DNA from: Polychytrium aggregatum
Lineage: Eukaryota > Chytridiomycota > Chytridiomycetes > Polychytriales
DNA length: 64,000 nt
Direction: 5' to 3'
NCBI RefSeq assembly: GCF_025602895.1
Contig: NW_026516221.1
Location: forward strand, 124,001 to 188,000
Shown here: piece after piece, positions 11,501 to 22,096 of the stretch
Layout: the number at the start of each line of letters is the position of its first letter
Numbering within the stretch: position 1 is the stretch's first letter
Translations under genes and position numbers: made by a program
The notes under the pieces: generated by a model
Databases searched by the model: none
Seen by the model: only the letters and a program-made list of their open reading frames with translations
What the model was told of the DNA's origin: nothing

Positions 11501-12646
11501 TGGAGCTGTCGGTCTCAGTTGCCACAAACCCCTCGAGCTGCTGCTCGTCCGCAACGTTGTGCTCGTTACCACCAACATCGTCTCTTCGCCCCTCGCAGAC
11601 CTCGCTTTCGCTACTTTCATCTTCAGAGGACGCCGTGTCCGCCTGTGCTTGTGCCCGCATGGCGTATTGAACAGAGGCGTGAATGATGCGTTTGGCGTCC
11701 GGCAATGGTGCCAGCGGCCGAGGACCGGATGTGTGAGAAAAGTATCGGTTCAGCAGGTCCTGGTCGCTTTGCGAGCAGTGGCCATCGACCAGAATCGAGG
11801 CCAGTTTCAGCTCGGTCTCAAAGTTCAGCTGCGCCGGCAACGAGGGTTGGTCTGGCCCAAATGGCGATGTGCATCGAGAGTCAGCGATTTTCACCGGAGC
11901 CGGAACCGGGGCTGGATTTGGAGCTAAGGTTGAGTGTGGGGCGGGGGCCGATACAGCCTGGTCTGCTCGTTCCGTGGCCACCTGCGATGGTAAAGACTTT
12001 TGCGGTTGCGGCTGTGGTTGTGGTGGCGGCTGCTGGATCGTCAGAGGCCGGGTGTGGGCGAGGGCGGGCAGCCACGTTTCGGTTGTGCGGCTCTGAGTCG
12101 CAGGGATCGGCAGTAGGATAGCGAAAGACAGATAAGTCGATGAGTTCAGGGCAATATCGTGCAGCCGTATCGGTGAGTTGGCAGGATCGACAAACCTTCG
12201 AGAGGGCATGGACTTTGGGACCCACGCGGCTCAGCGATGCCAACCACGGAGCATCGTGCTCTCCGTTGGGGAGGGGCAATGCTGTCCGAAAAAAAGGGCG
12301 TTCGGCAGCAGGTCAGAGATACATGGCCGTGATCGCCCATGCAGAAATCGCCGGATCTAGTGGGCCTTTCATGATAATGCAAATACGCCTTCCGCCTTGA
12401 TGTCGGTATGGCCGCATACTTACGAGCTGCCGTATCCAGGCTCCGATGGCCCTGCACAGAGATCGACCTGCCGGCACTTCCGCGAAAGTGCTCGGCAGCC
12501 GGGGCGACGGTAAAGATATGGGACTTGCGGGGCTGCAGGTGTTTTGGGAGCGGCACAGCGTGGTCGTTGAGGTCCAAGCCTGGACGGCTGGGGTCCTTGG
12601 CTGGAGCATGAGACGGCTTTTGGAGCTTTGACTGGGGCCACGACAT
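8514..12646 (-). CDS. Large protein with degenerate nucleoside-diphosphate-kinase-like domains
   Basis: Multi-exon minus-strand gene. Exon 1 (12646-12424) begins MSWPQSKLQKPSHAPAKDP. A long middle exon (to about 11085) is Pro/Gln/Ser-rich and disordered, ending FKEIQAIGFHVLNMQR. Later exons encode a block with RLLGIKMVRALDRHLAATLTP and WIVLALHRADGYAF, then GCIGSILARTAACGLVVSTL, YLPWTYELASLQLKILFPEG, and LKAGPCMVAVVEGSRTATES (8747-8668). The last exon, 8589-8514, ends ELDPLLQ. Repeated 'GF-hydrophobic-R', 'AG/SGP-hydrophobic-VL(E)G-AVE' and 'LFPEG'-like pieces recall serial NDP-kinase folds, as in ciliary NME8/NME9-type proteins. One HGSD tetrapeptide, as in the kinase active-site signature, falls at 9152-9163, but the usual Asn four residues before the Ser is not present. 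Catalysis therefore doubtful. Some splice sites were not resolved. Family call tentative. Confidence 0.45.
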
Positions 12647-13042
12647 GGTGGGATGCGCAAAGGGCCGAGCGATCGGCGTCCAAGCACGATCGACAGTACA
12701 GGCTGGCGGCGAGAGGGAAGTCTGGATGCAAGACCGGGCGGACACGCCAGAGTGGGTCTGTGGGTGGAGCAGTCGAAGAAGAATTCGGTCGCTGTCCGGG
12801 AGCGAGCGAAATCTTCCCGCCGCCCGCTGATCCGCCCGCACGGATTTCCGGCGCTGGCGCCGATCACGCCGACTGGCTTTGAATGTATGCTGCTGTTCAC
12901 GAGCACATCCGCGGGCGGATGGACGAAAACACCCAGGGGGCATGTCCGCGACCAAACACATGACATGTCCGCAGCCAGACACATGAACATGAACATGGGC
13001 AGGAACAAGGGACAGGATGCTGTATTGGCCCTGAGCCGACGG
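12647..13042. other. Intergenic, upstream of the NDPK-like gene
   Basis: Gap between the AAR2 stop and the start of the downstream minus-strand gene. No further gene or RNA seen. Confidence 0.45.
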
Positions 13043-14934
13043 TCACAGCTCGACAACGACAGGGGCGTACTCGTCGTCGTCGTTCTCGTCGCTAAACAAA
13101 ACCGACAGCTCGCCCTTCAGATCCCACCCAAACCGCTGCTGCACGAACGCAGCCAGCTTCTCGGTCCTTGTGGTGAGAATCGTCGGGGCAATGCTGGCAT
13201 TCTCTTGCATGATGCGCATAAAGGCCAGCAGAGCCACTCGGATAAAGTTGTCGCTGGTGATGGCGTCGGTGAAGAAGTCGAGCGGGCACTCCTCGAGCTG
13301 GGCATACAGCACACCTACAACGACCAACGAGAGCATACGCACAACAGACCGGCACAGAAGAGTCGGGTGTGTGAGAATGGCGGTGATTTCGGGCAGGAGC
13401 GGCAGGCGCAGACAGGGGTCGTGGTTCACGCATCGACAGCAACAGGGCAGGGGGCACTCACCAACGAATTCGGCCATGAGCGTGCTGCCGTGAGTCGAAA
13501 GCGCCTCCTCGCACTGGGTGAGCAGCTGGATCAGGCACTTCCACTGCTCGAATCCATCGTACACCTGGCCGATCAGGAAGATGATGAAGGACAATTCTAG
13601 CTCTCCCAGGATCTGCTTGTAGCCTGAAGCCGTCACAGAGGCAGTGTTCAGTTCAGAAACTACATCTACAGCTGCCACAACTGCACTCCCAGCGACTGCT
13701 GCCGCTGTCGGAGCCGGGCCACTGACCGAGGGATTGCACAACAGACGGCTTACCTTCCGGACGACGAGGCAATAGCGTTTCGAGCAGATACGACTTGTCC
13801 ATGCTGTACTTTGTCACCTCAGCCCCCATCGCTCCAGCTCGGAATGACCGCTTGAGATCGATGGGCGTGAAGCGTATCCGCAACTCCTCGGCGACATCGC
13901 TGTATGCTTGGCTTGTGGGGAGCGGCGTGATCACTCCTTCGGTATTGCCGACAGCGCTGGCTGAAGACGAGGGGACTTGTCCAGACACATCGACGCTCAT
14001 TTCTTGCTGGCGCTGCTTGGTGATTTGCTCCAGGCGCTCGTCTGGGATATCGGAGAACCTCGAAGTACTCGACATGGTCGAAATGCGGCCGCCTTGCGGA
14101 ACGACCTTGCGCACCAGATCTTCGTCAATGTAGGAGGTTAGACGGAGCCACTTGTGATAAGTGTTGACACCGCCAGCGATCGACTCGACCGGCACAAGCG
14201 GGTAGGCGCCCAGGAATGGCTCAAACTCGCGGATATCTGCAGACATTGGGGACTGCAGTGTCAGTTGAGGTGGGTACTAAAGACATGCCGCCGAGCAGCT
14301 GCAGGGCATGCGGTTCAGCACTCTCGACAGACAGCTCGATGGCCTGCTGCTGCGACAGTAGGGATTCTTACTGAACTTGAGCCGCTCGATTTGCTCAGGG
14401 TCAATCGAGCCTTCGGGATACAGGTCTTCTATTTCGGGGTTCCACTGCCTCACCAAGATCTATGAATGCGTTGCATCGAAGATCTCTATGTCATTTGATA
14501 TGCCGACAGCCATTTCTGCCAGTGTGTCGGCCAGAGGAGATCGCAACTCATCGCCATACCATCCGCATCACTGCGGCTGTCTGTAAGCGATCAATGGCAA
14601 ACCTCTTTAGCTTTGAAGAAATGGAAGAATCCGGTCCTGCCCAGTTGCTGTGTTCCTCCTGATCCTGTAGTGCTGATAAGCCCCCAATGTCGTCAGTTGC
14701 AGGAGTCAATGGCGAGGACAGACGCACGATGCTGAAATGCGGCGGACAAGCTGCGACGCACCTGTAGTAAATGAAATGAAGCCCTGGCGGAATGAGCTTG
14801 ACGCCCTTGAACTTTGGGCCGATCTGCCAGCTGTTGTAGTCGATGCCAAAGTCCATGTTGGCTGGGGCATCGAGAAAGAGCAGACAGGCGCCGTTCTCAA
14901 AGACGGCTCTGGCGGTATCTGGATCGAGGTCCAT
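13043..14934 (-). CDS. AAR2: Aar2 splicing factor (U5 snRNP assembly)
   Basis: Orthologue of Aar2, the chaperone that holds Prp8 during cytoplasmic U5 snRNP maturation and is exchanged for Brr2 in the nucleus. Six minus-strand exons: 14934-14762, 14672-14603, 14459-14372, 14236-13754, 13623-13462, 13314-13043; total 1248 nt, 415 aa. Diagnostic blocks in order: MDLDPDTARAVFENGACLLF, MDFGIDYNSWQIGPKFKGVK, IPPGLHFIYY, RTGFFHFFK, EFEPFLGAYP, YHKWLRLTSYID, AEVTKYSMDKSYLLETLL, LGELELSFIIFLIGQVYDGF, EECPLDFFTDAITSDNFI and the acidic C-terminal end APVVVEL. Length and order match animal AAR2. The intron before exon 3 uses a less usual GTTTGC donor. The gene is head-to-head with the plus-strand gene starting at 15221. 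Confidence 0.93.
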
Positions 14935-15220
14935 GGCAGGGGCGGGCGTGTCTGGATCGGGTATGCTTGATGAGCAGCCCAGCACGATCAGAAACCAAGA
15001 CCAGAGTGGCCAGATTGATCAGAGTGGCCAAATTGACCGGATTGATCGGAATGACCAGAAATCAAGACCAGACGCCAGCCACTCGGCGGCCAGCCAGCGG
15101 CGGTTCGATCCGGCCGGTCTGCTTCGCGCCGTCGTCATCGCCCACGCCCGACGATCGGCCCTGGTCCGTCCTGCATCAATCAAACCCACCACCGCACTTG
15201 CTTTGCCAAGCAGGCCAGCC
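14935..15220. promoter_or_regulatory. Divergent promoter region with short degenerate tandem repeats
   Basis: Only 286 bp separate the start codons of AAR2 (-) and the plus-strand gene at 15221, so the two probably share a bidirectional promoter. Around 14985-15065 a degenerate repeat appears several times (GACCAGAGTGGCCAGATT, GATCAGAGTGGCCAAATT, GATCGGAATGACCAGAAAT). The repeats could be binding sites; that is inference. Confidence 0.4.
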
Positions 15221-17189
15221 ATGTCAAATAGAGCGCTGCGTGCCAGCACCCGCTCGGCTCGCCGCAACAACGAGAACGCCGCCCAGGCCAGCGATCTCGG
15301 CCACGTTGATGCGCATCTCCCGCCCTTGCGCAAGTCGTCTCGACCCCTGTCGGCCACCATGCCGGTGGTGCTTGAGCCCGCTGCCAAGCCATTGAAGCCT
15401 GGGGCAGCACTGAATGCATCCAAGCCGTCCAAGACCTCTGGAGCCTTGAAGCTGTCCAAGCCATCCAAGATGTCCAAGACGTCCGAGACACCCCAACAAT
15501 CAAAATCCCTCGGCAATTCGCTTACGCCAGCAGGCAAAGTCACAGACGCCGCAGCATCCCCGATCTCCAAATCGCAGCGCTCGTCCATTTCTCGTCCACT
15601 TCGGACGCTGATCGACAAGAGTTCAAACACCCGCGCCGATCCCAAGACCGGCCCACCGATCCTGGCCACTGCGAGCCCAAAATCGAGCGTGGCCAGCCGC
15701 ACCATCCCTCTCTCGACCTCAACTCCCCAGCATGGACGGCTGTCGGCCGTGTTTGTCCAGAGCCCCAATCTCTCGCCGCTTGGGGGCGGCAAGCAACGGC
15801 CCTCGGTCTCGCATGATCCCGATGGCATATTCGAGTTTGGCTTTGATGACGACGACGAAATCGGTCTTCCAGCGCGGCCCGCAAGCGCCCGTCAAAGTCC
15901 TGGTGGCCGAAGAAGCATCGCCAGTCGACAACTGGGTTCAGAGAGCCCCGCTCCATCAACCGAAAGCGACCGCATCACAAACAGTGCTCGGTCGCCCAAG
16001 CAACGCTCGCCAAGACACGCTGCCAAATCGTCACTGCCGCTGCTGGCCATCGACTTGGCCTCCGATCGGGTGCGACCCAGACGGCCGCCATCTTCGTGGC
16101 GAAAACTGGTGGACGACTCCCGGTCCGAGCCCGAGGAGATCGGCATCAATACCAAGCCCGATCCGATGAAAGATCAGGCGGAGGAGGATTGTGCCGCGCC
16201 ATCAAGCCCAACAGAAAGCCGCTCACGACGACGAACAGTGCGGTTCCGAAAGCGATCGCCAGACCATGACGAACCAAAACCAGCGACATTGACACCGAAC
16301 AACCCAAGGAGCTCGCGGCCGATGAGATCGGCCCTGAAAGCCCCCAGTAGCACTCAAGCACGAGCAACCGCAAACGAACCCGCAAACGAACCCGCATCAC
16401 CAGCCCAGCAAGCTGTCACTCTGGATTCTCCGACAAAGGGCGGCAGCGCCGATCTCATTCCGGTTGAGACCACCGGTGCTTTGCCCGTCGATGGCAGTGT
16501 TGCTGGTTGTGCAGAGCGTCCCGTCGACGATCCACAGCTCTGTCCGTCACCGGCAGCACCGGCCCTGTCTTCGCCATCGGCGTCCCAAGTATCGCCGGGA
16601 TCGAGCCATTTGTCGTCGCCGCTGCTTCCTGTCGGAAAGATTTCAGAGAGCATGGATCTCGAGCCTCTGTCTTTGCCGACTCCCCGCAAGCCCGCTGAGC
16701 CGAGCGGGGCCCACAAACCAGCGATTCGCAACAACAAGCGAAAGCAGCCCCAACAACCGCGGCGGCGGAGGCGACGGGCTTCGCTCCAGGATACCGACTC
16801 GATAGCCGCAGATTCCGACGGTGACGATGATGCCGATGATGCCGATGATGCCGATGGGATCGACGATGAAGATCGGCCCAGGCGAGCCAGAAAGAGGCCA
16901 AAGACCTACGGCCGACGCAACGAGGGCGAGCCATCGGCCGACGCGAGCCTGGATGATCGGGTGAGTGCATTAATCGACGTCGGTCAGTCGGTCGGCCTGA
17001 CTGGGCATTGCGGCATATCGACATGGAGTGTTCGCGGATTTGACTTTGGTGCTAAGGAATCCCTGGACTCACGGATGCTAGCTCATAGCACTGACACGCG
17101 GGATTTCATGACCACAGATCCGGAAGGAAAGAGAGGAAAGGATCCAGCACTTTGCCGAAGTGGACGAGTTTGTGATCGAGGGCTGGTAG
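15221..17189 (+). CDS. Disordered basic protein with PDS5-binding-type motifs (sororin-like candidate)
   Basis: Two exons, 15221-16960 and 17118-17189, give 603 aa. The protein is mostly disordered and rich in Ser, Pro, Arg and Lys, with many SP/TP sites that look like CDK targets. Visible elements: N-terminus MSNRALRASTRSARRNN; FEFGFDDDDEIG at about residues 203-214, an FGF motif followed by acids; an acidic D/A-rich stretch; RKRPKTYGRR at about 557-565; and a short C-terminal segment, EERIQHFAEVDEFVIEGW, at the end of the protein. FGF and K-T/S-Y-S/G-R motifs are known PDS5-binding elements in sororin, Wapl and haspin, and a short F-rich C-terminal end is typical of sororin. An upstream in-frame ATG at 14843 would overlap AAR2 exon 1, so 15221 is preferred. 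The gene is real by splicing and coding character; the function is inferred. Confidence 0.6.
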
Positions 17190-17874
17190 TTGCTGGCGTT
17201 GGCGGATGCCATGGGGGGCAGCCCATCGGCGTTGTTGGTGCTGGGATGTGGGTCGTGGTTGGCTGGTCCTGAACGATTGGGGTCTTGTTTCGACACCGAT
17301 CTCCGAGATGCACACCAGCAGCAACTCTGCCACCGGTGGATGTCGTGGCGGCCTGGTTAATGCGATAAAGTTATTTGCATTCTGCTCCAAAGAGCAACGG
17401 CCGCACCCCACACCCATTTGGCATCGCAATCCGAGGGCGAGGCTGTCGTGACATGGACGTGCGGTGCAGCCCCATCGAGACCGATGTGACTCGGCATATC
17501 ATAGCAGGATAGCGAGCGATCTGTATTTGCACAGCGCCCTGCAACGCTATCCGCAAACCAAAATTCAGCGCAAAACAGCTCGCCCAGGAAAGAGGGGTCT
17601 GGACAGAGGGATGTTGGAGGGGGGGGGTAATGAATGGCTTGGCACGACGCGAGATGGAGGTATGGGGTCACTCGGGGGCTGGAGCTGCAGGGGGCTCATG
17701 CTTTCTTATGGCATGAATATTTTGGGCACTGCATTGATGGGGACAGATCGGGCGGATGAGTGTCGAAAGCCGGTGCATTCATGCAGCCAGATGGAAGGCC
17801 AACAGCAAAAGAGCGGCCCACAGCACCACCAAGAAGCAGCAGCACCAACAGTTGCTAGTAAGAAGCTGCCAGAG
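17190..17874. other. Intergenic between convergent genes
   Basis: No family-like ORF on either strand. A G-rich run (9 G) lies near 17620. I see nothing else in it. Confidence 0.45.
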
Positions 17875-18453
17875 TCATACCGGCCACACGAAGCAGTTCA
17901 GGGTTTCATCGTAACTGCAGCTTTCGTTGGCAGAGCAGGGGTTGTCGCTGCACTTGATGAGCTCAGGCGCGCAGCTCTTCAGGCAGTCCAGTTTGGACTG
18001 GTTCGGTTCGTCCGGCAGACCAAACAGCAAGCGCAGAGTTCCGAGTCCCAGCATGCAAATGAGCGGATGATGAGAGTGTGGCAACGGCGATGATGAGAGT
18101 GCGGCCAACGGCAATGCATGGGGGAACCGAGGGCGAGGCATCCGGCTCAGTGCATGGAGCAGGGACATCAGGTCGTGCGACAGGGCCCGCTCGCTTCTGG
18201 ATGCCTGCATCGACCCCAGGCTTACCGCAAAGATTCGCTCGCTGCCGCAGCCACCCCAGATATACGAAACGCAACCCTGCTCGGGATCAAAGTAGAAGCT
18301 CTCGATGCTGGCTCGGCACGGCCCAGTGGTGCCGACGAGCTGGCACTCGGGGCCAGGGCCGGGCGGCTGGCCGAGTGCGAGACGGGAGGCAAGGACAACA
18401 ACCGCAAGAGAGGCCAGCGACAGCATTGGAGGGATCGGATTTAGCCTGTGCAT
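17875..18453 (-). CDS. Secreted Kunitz/BPTI-type serine protease inhibitor
   Basis: Two minus-strand exons, 18453-18226 and 17997-17875, give 116 aa. The N-terminus MHRLNPIPPMLSLASLAVVV plus LASRLALG is a clear signal peptide. It is followed by a Kunitz domain with six Cys in the standard order: CQLVGTTGPCRA, FYFDPEQGC, IWGGCGSERIF, then DCLKSC supplied by exon 2. Arg follows the second Cys (GPCR), so the P1 residue suggests inhibition of trypsin-like enzymes. Spacings are close to family norm (8, 14, 7, 11, 3). After the domain there is a short tail with four more Cys (KCSDNPCSANESCSYDETLNC), outside the Kunitz fold. The intron is phase 0 inside the domain. Kunitz inhibitors are uncommon in fungi. 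Confidence 0.85.
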   Translation of the reverse strand: MHRLNPIPPMLSLASLAVVVLASRLALGQPPGPGPECQLVGTTGPCRASIESFYFDPEQGCVSYIWGGCGSERIFAVSLGSMQASRSERALSHDLMSLLHALSRMPRPRFPHALPLAALSSSPLPHSHHPLICMLGLGTLRLLFGLPDEPNQSKLDCLKSCAPELIKCSDNPCSANESCSYDETLNCFVWPV

Positions 18454-18868
18454 TTGGAGAGCCGAGACGAGTCAGTGCAGGAGCCGAGACCAGGCCATCT
18501 GGGAAGCGCAGACGGGGAGCCACGGGCCGAGACGGCAACGCAGACGGCGAGCCGATAGCGAGTGCGAGCACAACATGCCTGGTGGGCGGGTCGGTGGCTT
18601 CGGAGTCGGTGAGATGGAGACAGGGTCGACGACGGCCTTGGCCGGCTGGATGTCGGGATGTTTGACCATCGCAGAGCAGAAGGTTTTGTGGCGTTGCCTG
18701 CAGTGGGCCATCGCAGACACAGAACCGGCCATTGTCGTCGACATGAGCCCCGCGGCCAATCATCGCGGCTTCGGATCCGATCGTCGGTCCGGCGTCTGCA
18801 ATCATCTGCCTGCAATTACCTGCAGTCGCCTGCAATCGGGCACCGTCTCCGAGCCTGCTCCATCAAGC

Positions 18869-21638
18869 ATGAAGTTTCCTCCGTGCACCGTCTGTCGCTC
18901 CGTCCGGTATCGCCGCAACGACTCGGGCGGCTACAACTGCATCAACGGCCACGAGCTCCAGGTACGGGTTTCTGCTGCCTCGTAGATCACCGCAGCTTCC
19001 AGCGGTCGCTTACTGTTTCTCCACTCGCAACCACGCCTGGTGCTTCGCACTATCGGCAGCATTACAGAGAAGAGGTCGAGGACGACGAAGCCCATATCGG
19101 CCATCTCCGCACCCGCCTGACCCGCAAACGAGCGCCCCCGCCCGACTCTGAAGAAGACCGAGCCTCTGGTGGGCCATCGCTGCGGCTTGCATTCTCTCTT
19201 GGATGCATCCAACCAGGACGCTGATCCTCCACTGGCCACGCCGCACACTCTGCCTTCTGAACCCAGACTACGACGCACTCGATCACTATGTGATTCCGTA
19301 CAGTATCCGGGCCGAGCTCTATCAGCTACTTCTGCGGGCCCAAATCGAGGCTCTGACCAAGCACCTCTCGCTTCAAAACCACGGCGAGATCGAGGTACCA
19401 TGCCGACGCCGTGATATGTCAGTGCGATATGCATCCCGCGCTTTGGTTGCCAATGGGCTCGATGAATCGAGACCAAGGTTTGGCTCCGATGACGACGGGC
19501 TCGGGAACGTCCTGGATCTCGGGGTGGCCAGCAGCACCGACCAGCAGCATCGGCCACCACCTGGGATTTCTGACCAACTGCTGACCTAATGCATTTCTAG
19601 AGTACGGCCCTGGAGCTCTGGATGCTGTATATCACCCGAAGCAACATCAATCTCGACGATCGTCTCAAGGGCCGTGCTCACAGATCGCGCAAGGTCGCCC
19701 AAGACAGCACGAGTATGTGGGCCAAGAACACCGAAATATCGGACCAGACACGGCTTCCTGGCTCGATGCGGCACCATTCGTCCATAAAGTTCAAGCTCAA
19801 CTACCATGTCACACTGGTCGTCTGCTATGTTGCCTGTCTCATCCATCGCGTACCTGTGATGGTCGGGGATCTTCTGAGGTTTGTCGATGAAGGCGGCCGA
19901 GCCACGATTCAGAGCGGGACCAGCGCCGGCCCGAGAGTCTCATGTAGCAGCGTTGCATCGATGGTTTCTATTTCGGATGAGCTGGACCAGCGATGAACCG
20001 AATCGGCAATGAATCGAGACTCTGACTTGTTATGCTGAATCTGGATAGATGGGCGTCGAACGAAGTCATTCCATATTCACTCAAGTCGATCGACCTGCCG
20101 GTAGAGCTCAAGACGATTGCTGGAATAGACATATTCCCAGTAAGCCACCAGCAGCCATTTTCTGACTTGGCATCCCAGAGAGCGCGGAATCGTACGGGCG
20201 GAGGGCCTTCTTGAGCCCTGAAGGTGCGAAGAAATGCACCTCGCAATCTAATCGGGAGTAGATCCCGCCCCTGTACCCCGACAGATTTCTCAAGTTTGCT
20301 CAAACGTGCATCGAAATGTACATTTCCGACTTCCTTGTCCTCTTGCCCTGTCCAAACTGGCCGCTGCTATGGGTTCGGATCCTGAAAGAGACTCGGCTGC
20401 CATGTATGTAGTCTTCGCTTAGCAAGCACTCGCAATGTCGAGTGTATAACTGACAACGGATTGCGGTGGAAGGGGGGTGTTGCTTCCATTATCTCGACTA
20501 TTGGCCTCATTAGACTCACTGTATTCCACGTTCGTGCGTTGGTTGTTGCTTTCAGTGGCGATATACGCCATCGCCGACCAGTTCAACAACATCGTCAATA
20601 ATTTCCGGGTGCCTCGGGACTACAAAGCACACAGCCAAATCACCATGATCGTCCCAATTGTAGCCACAGTTCGGATGATCTATGGTCTAGATGGCATTTC
20701 GAGGTACGTATGGTCACGACCGAGCAGTGCCCAAGAAACCCACCCGATCCAGCGGACACACCCGAACTGAATGGCGGCATCATTCGTCGCAGGAAAGAGC
20801 CTCCCGAATCACACCTCAATATTGCTGCGCGGCTCATGCCGCTCGACGAGTGGCTGCGGTTCATGGTCGACAAGTTCGGCTCAGATACAGGATACATGTC
20901 CTGGAACTTTAGCAAGTAGGTCGCCGTTCGACCGGCTTGTTCCCATCCAATTTCATACCGCCATCCCACCCACGTGCACTGACGCCATTGCCGCCATCTT
21001 TACACTCGCAGCAAAGGTCGCCCGCTTTCGGGTCACCAGGTGGTCGAGTATTCAAAGTTTGTCAGCCGGATTACCACAGCCAGAGGCAATCCGAACAGTA
21101 AGAACCAGTCCGAATTCCAGATCCGAGTCGCCTCAGGACAGCGCACGCGATGCTCGCCCAGCAACATGCGATTCACAACTGACACCGAGATGGGTCTTTA
21201 GTCCACGACATCATAGCCACCGCTCTCAAACAACCAAGTGGCCGTGCTGATACCGGCTTGAGCCAGCGCCAAGTCCAGACGATGCGTGATGGCGATGCTG
21301 TCCCCGCGCATTTGGCAGCGTCGCAGCAAGAGCTCGTTCCCTCCGAAGAAGCAGGCCACGACGATGGTGACGGCGACAACGACGACGACAACGACGACAA
21401 CAACAACAACAACAATGACGATCTGCAGCTCGCTTATGGCGATCATATGCGCATTTTCTACTCGACGCGCAGAAATCGCAGTGCCTCGTACTATCTGTCG
21501 GCTTCTCAGATGCCCGTGCATCATCACCAGTATGCAATCGTCCTCGACTGCTTCTCGAGGATCGTTGGCTGCATCATTGAGGATCTGGAGGAACAAGTCT
21601 CCAAGTTTGTAGTAACCCTGGATGCCCTCACGCCCTAG
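18869..21638 (+). CDS. RRN7: RNA polymerase I core-factor subunit Rrn7 / TAF1B
   Basis: Homologue of Rrn7 (yeast core factor) / TAF1B (SL1), a TFIIB-like protein that brings Pol I to rDNA promoters. It starts with the Rrn7-type zinc ribbon: CTVCRSVRYRRND, then YNCINGHEL. Exons traced: 18869-18961, 19060-19168, 19267-19394, 19601 to about 19.87 kb, about 20.03 kb to 20139, 20295-20403, 20514-20703, 20793-20915, 21012-21097, 21202-21638. The zinc ribbon is followed by HYREEVEDDE and basic linkers, then helical cyclin-like segments: YQLLLRAQIEALTKH, ALELWMLYITRSN, VTLVVCYVACLIHRVPV, FVRWLLLSVAIYAIADQF, VRMIYGLDGISR. The last exon has an Asp/Asn-rich linker and ends LDCFSRIVGCIIEDLEEQVS plus a short tail. 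The joins around 19.87-20.03 kb are not resolved. The zinc ribbon and order support the call. Confidence 0.78.
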
Positions 21639-22096
21639 TCCCTGGTGCCCACTCTGCCCTTTATTTTGCCAATCAAAGCTGCTCTACTAGGGAGCTGCAG
21701 CGGCAATATCATCGACGGCTGTTCTGTAATCCATACCGGGCTGCCGAGTCAATATCTACCCGATGGCGGCCTGTCCAGACCACCATGTATATATTGGACT
21801 GACTGACTTTCGAGAATGCGATATGACAGCAGGAACAGAAGCAGGTACCCAGGTGGTTGCGGGTGGCATGCTGGATGCTGGGAATACTCCAACAGGGAGG
21901 ACCAGTCGCAAGTTCTATACACTCGGTGGAAATGAATCGGGTCGATCCGTGCTCGTCGAGGTCTGCGGCTCTGTCTGTATCCGGGCGCCACGAATCAGAA
22001 TGCCCTCCAGCGCCCAGAATCTATCTAGCATCCAGGCGACAGCGTCACTGGGCTTGGCAGTCCCGTGCAGATCTGCGGCAGTCTCCAAGGCCGCCT
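21639..22096. other. Intergenic between convergent RRN7 and HAUS1-like genes
   Basis: Convergent 3' ends. A 61-codon minus-strand ORF (22100-21915) overlaps the end of the HAUS1-like gene in another frame and shows no support as a gene. Confidence 0.4.

Noticed and set aside
13795-14133. 112-codon plus-strand ORF inside AAR2
   Set aside because: Antisense to AAR2 exon 4, which is strongly supported.
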